Assembly (NCBI GenBank): GCA_958417755.1
Contig: CATZDY010000101.1
Location: 1 to 9,235, forward strand
Source: an uncultured Peptococcaceae bacterium
GTDB lineage: Bacteria; Bacillota; Desulfotomaculia; Desulfotomaculales; Desulfocucumaceae
Length of the DNA: 9,235 nucleotides
Reading direction: 5' to 3'
The position numbers were made by a program, and so were the translations under genes. Positions 7,283-9,235 of the stretch are shown piece by piece (position 1 is the stretch's first letter; every line of letters starts with the position of its first letter). The notes beneath the pieces were generated by a model. It was given only the letters and a program-made list of their open reading frames with translations. It was not told the DNA's origin and searched no databases.

Positions 7283-7352
7283 GTCCCATGTATCTTTTCT
7301 GTATGCTTATTTGGAGATTTGATTTAAATAAGAAGTTACATGGGGTATTTTT
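7283..7352 (+). terminator. Long composite hairpin followed by a U-tract (terminator or attenuator)
   Basis: CCCATGTA (7285-7292) pairs perfectly with TACATGGG (7337-7344), extendable by two wobble pairs outward. After one mismatch CTT/AAG pairs (7294-7296 with 7333-7335). A nine-base bulge follows, then CTTATTT (7306-7312) pairs with AAATAAG (7326-7332), extended by GGA/TTT pairs around a seven-base loop. TATTTTT follows at 7346-7352. The layered stem plus U-tract looks like an intrinsic terminator, but it is unusually long and lies far (about 200 bp) after argH. It could be a second terminator or a regulated attenuator ahead of the kinase operon. I do not recognise a known riboswitch class in it. 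Confidence 0.55.
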
Positions 7353-7460
7353 ATGTCACAAAATTGCTAAATGAATCAATTGCTTGGGATTCTGCTAATC
7401 GCTACGATTTATGGTGCTAATATACTATGACAATATATCAATGTATTAAAGTACTGTTTT

Positions 7461-7487
7461 TTGTTTTGGAAGAGCAGGTGATATAAA
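7461..7487 (+). promoter_or_regulatory. Possible promoter of the polysaccharide/kinase operon
   Basis: TGATATAAA (7479-7487) is an extended -10 element (TGn plus TATAAA). TTGTTT at 7461-7466 could serve as a weak -35 with a short 15-bp spacer. Transcription would start near 7494, giving a leader of about 78 bases before the chosen kinase start. It lies downstream of all hairpins, so with this promoter they would not be in the transcript. Confidence 0.35.
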
Positions 7488-7560
7488 AAGTTATGTAAGA
7501 CCTTGTTTTATGCCTATTGTCTGCAATGAATGGTTAAAAAAAGTAAAAAGCTTATTAAAA

Positions 7561-7565
7561 GGGAG
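7561..7565 (+). promoter_or_regulatory. Ribosome binding site bearing on the kinase start
   Basis: GGGAG, within AAAAGGGAGA, lies six bases before an in-frame TTG (7572) and twelve bases before an in-frame ATG (7578). The more upstream in-frame ATG at 7530 has no Shine-Dalgarno-like sequence ahead of it. The spacing favours TTG 7572, with ATG 7578 as the alternative. Confidence 0.55.
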
Positions 7566-7571
7566 AATCAA

Positions 7572-8993
7572 TTGGCCATGAACAGTGAACTGGTGGAGCA
7601 TGAAATTCGTATAGGGGATATTGTCTATTATCTTGATAAATGGAAATGGTTTGTCATTGCTTTGACGATTCTGGCAGGGGTGGGGGCAACATACTTTGCC
7701 TTGCGATATACTGAACAAACTTTTCATGCAGATGCCCTGATGGTATTAACTGCTAAAAACAGTTCTGGATTGTATAATAACAATGAAATGGAGCCTGGCA
7801 ATACAGATTTTCTTTATGCCCAAAATTTGGTTGATTCGGTGGTAGCTTTGGTCAACAGCGATAAAGTTGTTAAAGCCTTGGTGGAGCAGGTGGGTTTGGA
7901 TATCAATCCCCAGCTGTTAAAGGGGAAAATATTGGTTTCCTCCATAAAAAACACCGCAGTGTTGAAAGTAGAAGTATATTGGTCGGATCCTGCAGTTAGT
8001 ATTTTACTTTCCAATGCCTTGATGGAGGTTTTGCCTCAAATTTTATTAGATACCCTAGAGGTTGGCAATGTGAATGTCATTGATTATGCCAACACTGCTT
8101 CCACAGATTATGTGACGCAAATTGCCCAGAAAGTTGGTATTGGTTTGCTGGCAGGGCTTGTATTAGGTTGTTTATTAGCCATTTTGTTGGGCATGGGATT
8201 TCGTAAAATTAGAAATGCCAATGACATAGAGCAAGACTTGCAGTTGTTTGTTTTGGGTGAATTGCCCCATTTCAAAAAAAATAGAAAAAAAGCTGTGAGC
8301 TTGTTGGAAGATCAAATTGTATCTGCTGCTTATGTAGAAGCATGTTATCGGATGATAGCAGCTTTTCAATATAAAGCAAAAGAACAAAATATGCAAACCA
8401 TTGCCATTGTATCCGCTTTACCCAATGAAGGAAAAACTTTGACTGCCTGCAACATGGCCATCGCTTTGGCCCATATGCGCAAGAAAGTGTTGTTAATTGA
8501 TCTTGATATCCATAAATCTGATATCAAAAGAATGTTTTATCTATCCAACCGAAAGATATCTGGACTTTATGAAATCATCAACAAAGGACTAACGGCAAAG
8601 GATGTGGTTATATCCTTGGATTGTGGGGTAGATGTGATTTGCGCGGAAAATAGTAAGGGCAGAGAGATTTCCATTGATGATGTGGATATAAAGAAAATCA
8701 TTGCTCCTGTTATGAATGATTATCATTATATTATCATTGACACCCCCCCAGCAGGGGTGCTAGCGGATGCATTAAAGATCGTAAAAGATTTGGATGGTAT
8801 TGTGTTGATTGCCAAACAAGAATGCGCCAGCATAAAAGTGATGCAGGATACCATTACTTTGTTAGAAAAAGCAGGGGGCAATATTGTAGGCAGTATTTTA
8901 AATGATATCCGGAAACGATACATAGGTTCTGGTTATGGCTATAAGCTTAAATATTATGCCAAGCAACATTATTATTATGAAAATCAATCATAA
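7572..8993 (+). CDS. Wzz-type chain-length domain fused to a BY-kinase (polysaccharide co-polymerase/tyrosine autokinase)
   Basis: This is a membrane protein expected to control polymer length or export of capsule or exopolysaccharide through cycles of tyrosine autophosphorylation. With the TTG start it has 473 residues: a short cytoplasmic N-terminus, membrane segment 1 (about 26-44), an outside domain of about 140 residues of Wzz type, membrane segment 2 (about 188-210), then a cytoplasmic ATPase. The ATPase has the BY-kinase Walker A SALPNEGKT (K288), Walker A' LLIDLDIH (D310, D312) and Walker B YIIIDTPP (D390). The tail (450-469) holds eight tyrosines, the usual autophosphorylation cluster. 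Many Firmicutes split modulator and kinase into two genes, whereas here they are one compact chain. The proline-rich motif common before membrane segment 2 is absent. The start is uncertain: ATG 7530 would add 14 lysine-rich residues, and ATG 7578 would remove two. The next gene follows after 64 bp without a visible terminator. Confidence 0.9.
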   Translation: MAMNSELVEHEIRIGDIVYYLDKWKWFVIALTILAGVGATYFALRYTEQTFHADALMVLTAKNSSGLYNNNEMEPGNTDFLYAQNLVDSVVALVNSDKVVKALVEQVGLDINPQLLKGKILVSSIKNTAVLKVEVYWSDPAVSILLSNALMEVLPQILLDTLEVGNVNVIDYANTASTDYVTQIAQKVGIGLLAGLVLGCLLAILLGMGFRKIRNANDIEQDLQLFVLGELPHFKKNRKKAVSLLEDQIVSAAYVEACYRMIAAFQYKAKEQNMQTIAIVSALPNEGKTLTACNMAIALAHMRKKVLLIDLDIHKSDIKRMFYLSNRKISGLYEIINKGLTAKDVVISLDCGVDVICAENSKGREISIDDVDIKKIIAPVMNDYHYIIIDTPPAGVLADALKIVKDLDGIVLIAKQECASIKVMQDTITLLEKAGGNIVGSILNDIRKRYIGSGYGYKLKYYAKQHYYYENQS

Positions 8994-9057
8994 TATTTTC
9001 ATGACAATCGCAGAAAGTGATATATAAGCCATAGAGCATTTGAAGGAGGATTTGGAG

Positions 9058-9235
9058 ATGGAGGATGCATCTCAAGTGCCAAGGCAAAACTTAGAATCTA
9101 TTAAAATAGAGGAGAAAAAAGAAAACTTACATTCCCTTCCCAAGGAAGACATATTTCTTATTTTGCAAGCAATGCGACAAAAGCGTTGGTATTTTTTTCA
9201 CAATAAACCCCAGGTAGTCCTGGATAAAGAAACAG
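9058..9235 (+). CDS. Unrecognised protein, N-terminal part only (runs off the window)
   Basis: AAGGAGGAT (9043-9051), a near-perfect Shine-Dalgarno site, lies six bases before ATG 9058. The frame stays open for 59 codons to the window edge. The visible residues are charged and hydrophilic: MEDASQVPRQNLESIKIEEK opens the protein, and a helix-like stretch with LPKEDIFLILQAMRQKRWYF follows. There is no signal peptide or membrane segment in this part. I do not recognise the family. Its place 64 bp after the BY-kinase on the same strand suggests the same polysaccharide operon, but partners there vary widely (phosphatase, glycosyltransferase, regulator, transporter), so no function is given. Confidence 0.75.
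   Translation, partial: MEDASQVPRQNLESIKIEEKKENLHSLPKEDIFLILQAMRQKRWYFFHNKPQVVLDKET

Noticed and set aside
7411..7449. Twelve-codon frame in the arg-eps spacer
   Set aside because: No ribosome binding site and AT-rich chance composition.
7427..7457. Promoter built on ATGACA (7427-7432) as a -35
   Set aside because: No suitable -10 lies at 16-18 bp; TATTAA is only 11 bp away and TACTGT is 19 bp away and poor.
7138..7529. tRNA, small structured RNA gene or CRISPR array in the spacer
   Set aside because: No cloverleaf or regularly spaced repeats were seen; only the two hairpins listed as features.

Overview
The window is typical bacterial chromosome on the + strand: the 3' half of an arginine biosynthesis operon, then the start of what looks like a cell-surface polysaccharide operon. 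Strong Shine-Dalgarno sites, moderate GC in the arg genes, the gene order carB-argF-argG-argH and a polysaccharide-type tyrosine kinase point to a Gram-positive Firmicute, perhaps a Peptococcaceae-like clostridium. That placement is inference; no rRNA or other taxonomic marker is present.

Region 1 (1-7079) holds the arginine genes. A 21-residue C-terminal tail of an upstream gene (probably argD) ends two bases before carB. It is followed by carB (carbamoyl phosphate synthase large subunit), argF (ornithine carbamoyltransferase), argG (argininosuccinate synthase) and argH (argininosuccinate lyase). CarB makes carbamoyl phosphate, ArgF joins it to ornithine to give citrulline, ArgG condenses citrulline with aspartate, and ArgH releases arginine and fumarate. 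All four are full length with intact signature motifs. The C-terminal allosteric domain of CarB is shortened exactly where E. coli CarB carries part of its nucleotide-effector site, which suits an arginine-dedicated enzyme. The 175-bp carB-argF gap is the longest in the operon. It holds a 14-bp palindrome, a possible extended -10 promoter, a 22-codon ORF with a very good ribosome binding site, and a hairpin. A strong intrinsic terminator (7102-7137) closes the operon.

Region 2 (7138-7571) is very AT-rich and has no convincing gene. It contains an AT-rich inverted repeat (7182-7225), a long composite hairpin ending in a U-tract (7283-7352) and two promoter-like sequences. It is either a tandem terminator zone or the structured leader of the next operon.

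Region 3 (7572-9235) starts with a compact fusion of a Wzz-type chain-length/modulator domain to a BY-kinase ATPase with a C-terminal tyrosine cluster. This kind of protein controls export or polymerisation of capsule or exopolysaccharide. After 64 bp a second gene with an excellent Shine-Dalgarno site starts at 9058 and runs off the window; its 59 visible residues are not recognisable. No tRNA, rRNA, CRISPR array, insertion sequence or phage gene was seen. Nothing here clearly amounts to a new system; the best leads are the two intergenic regulatory regions and the compact kinase.
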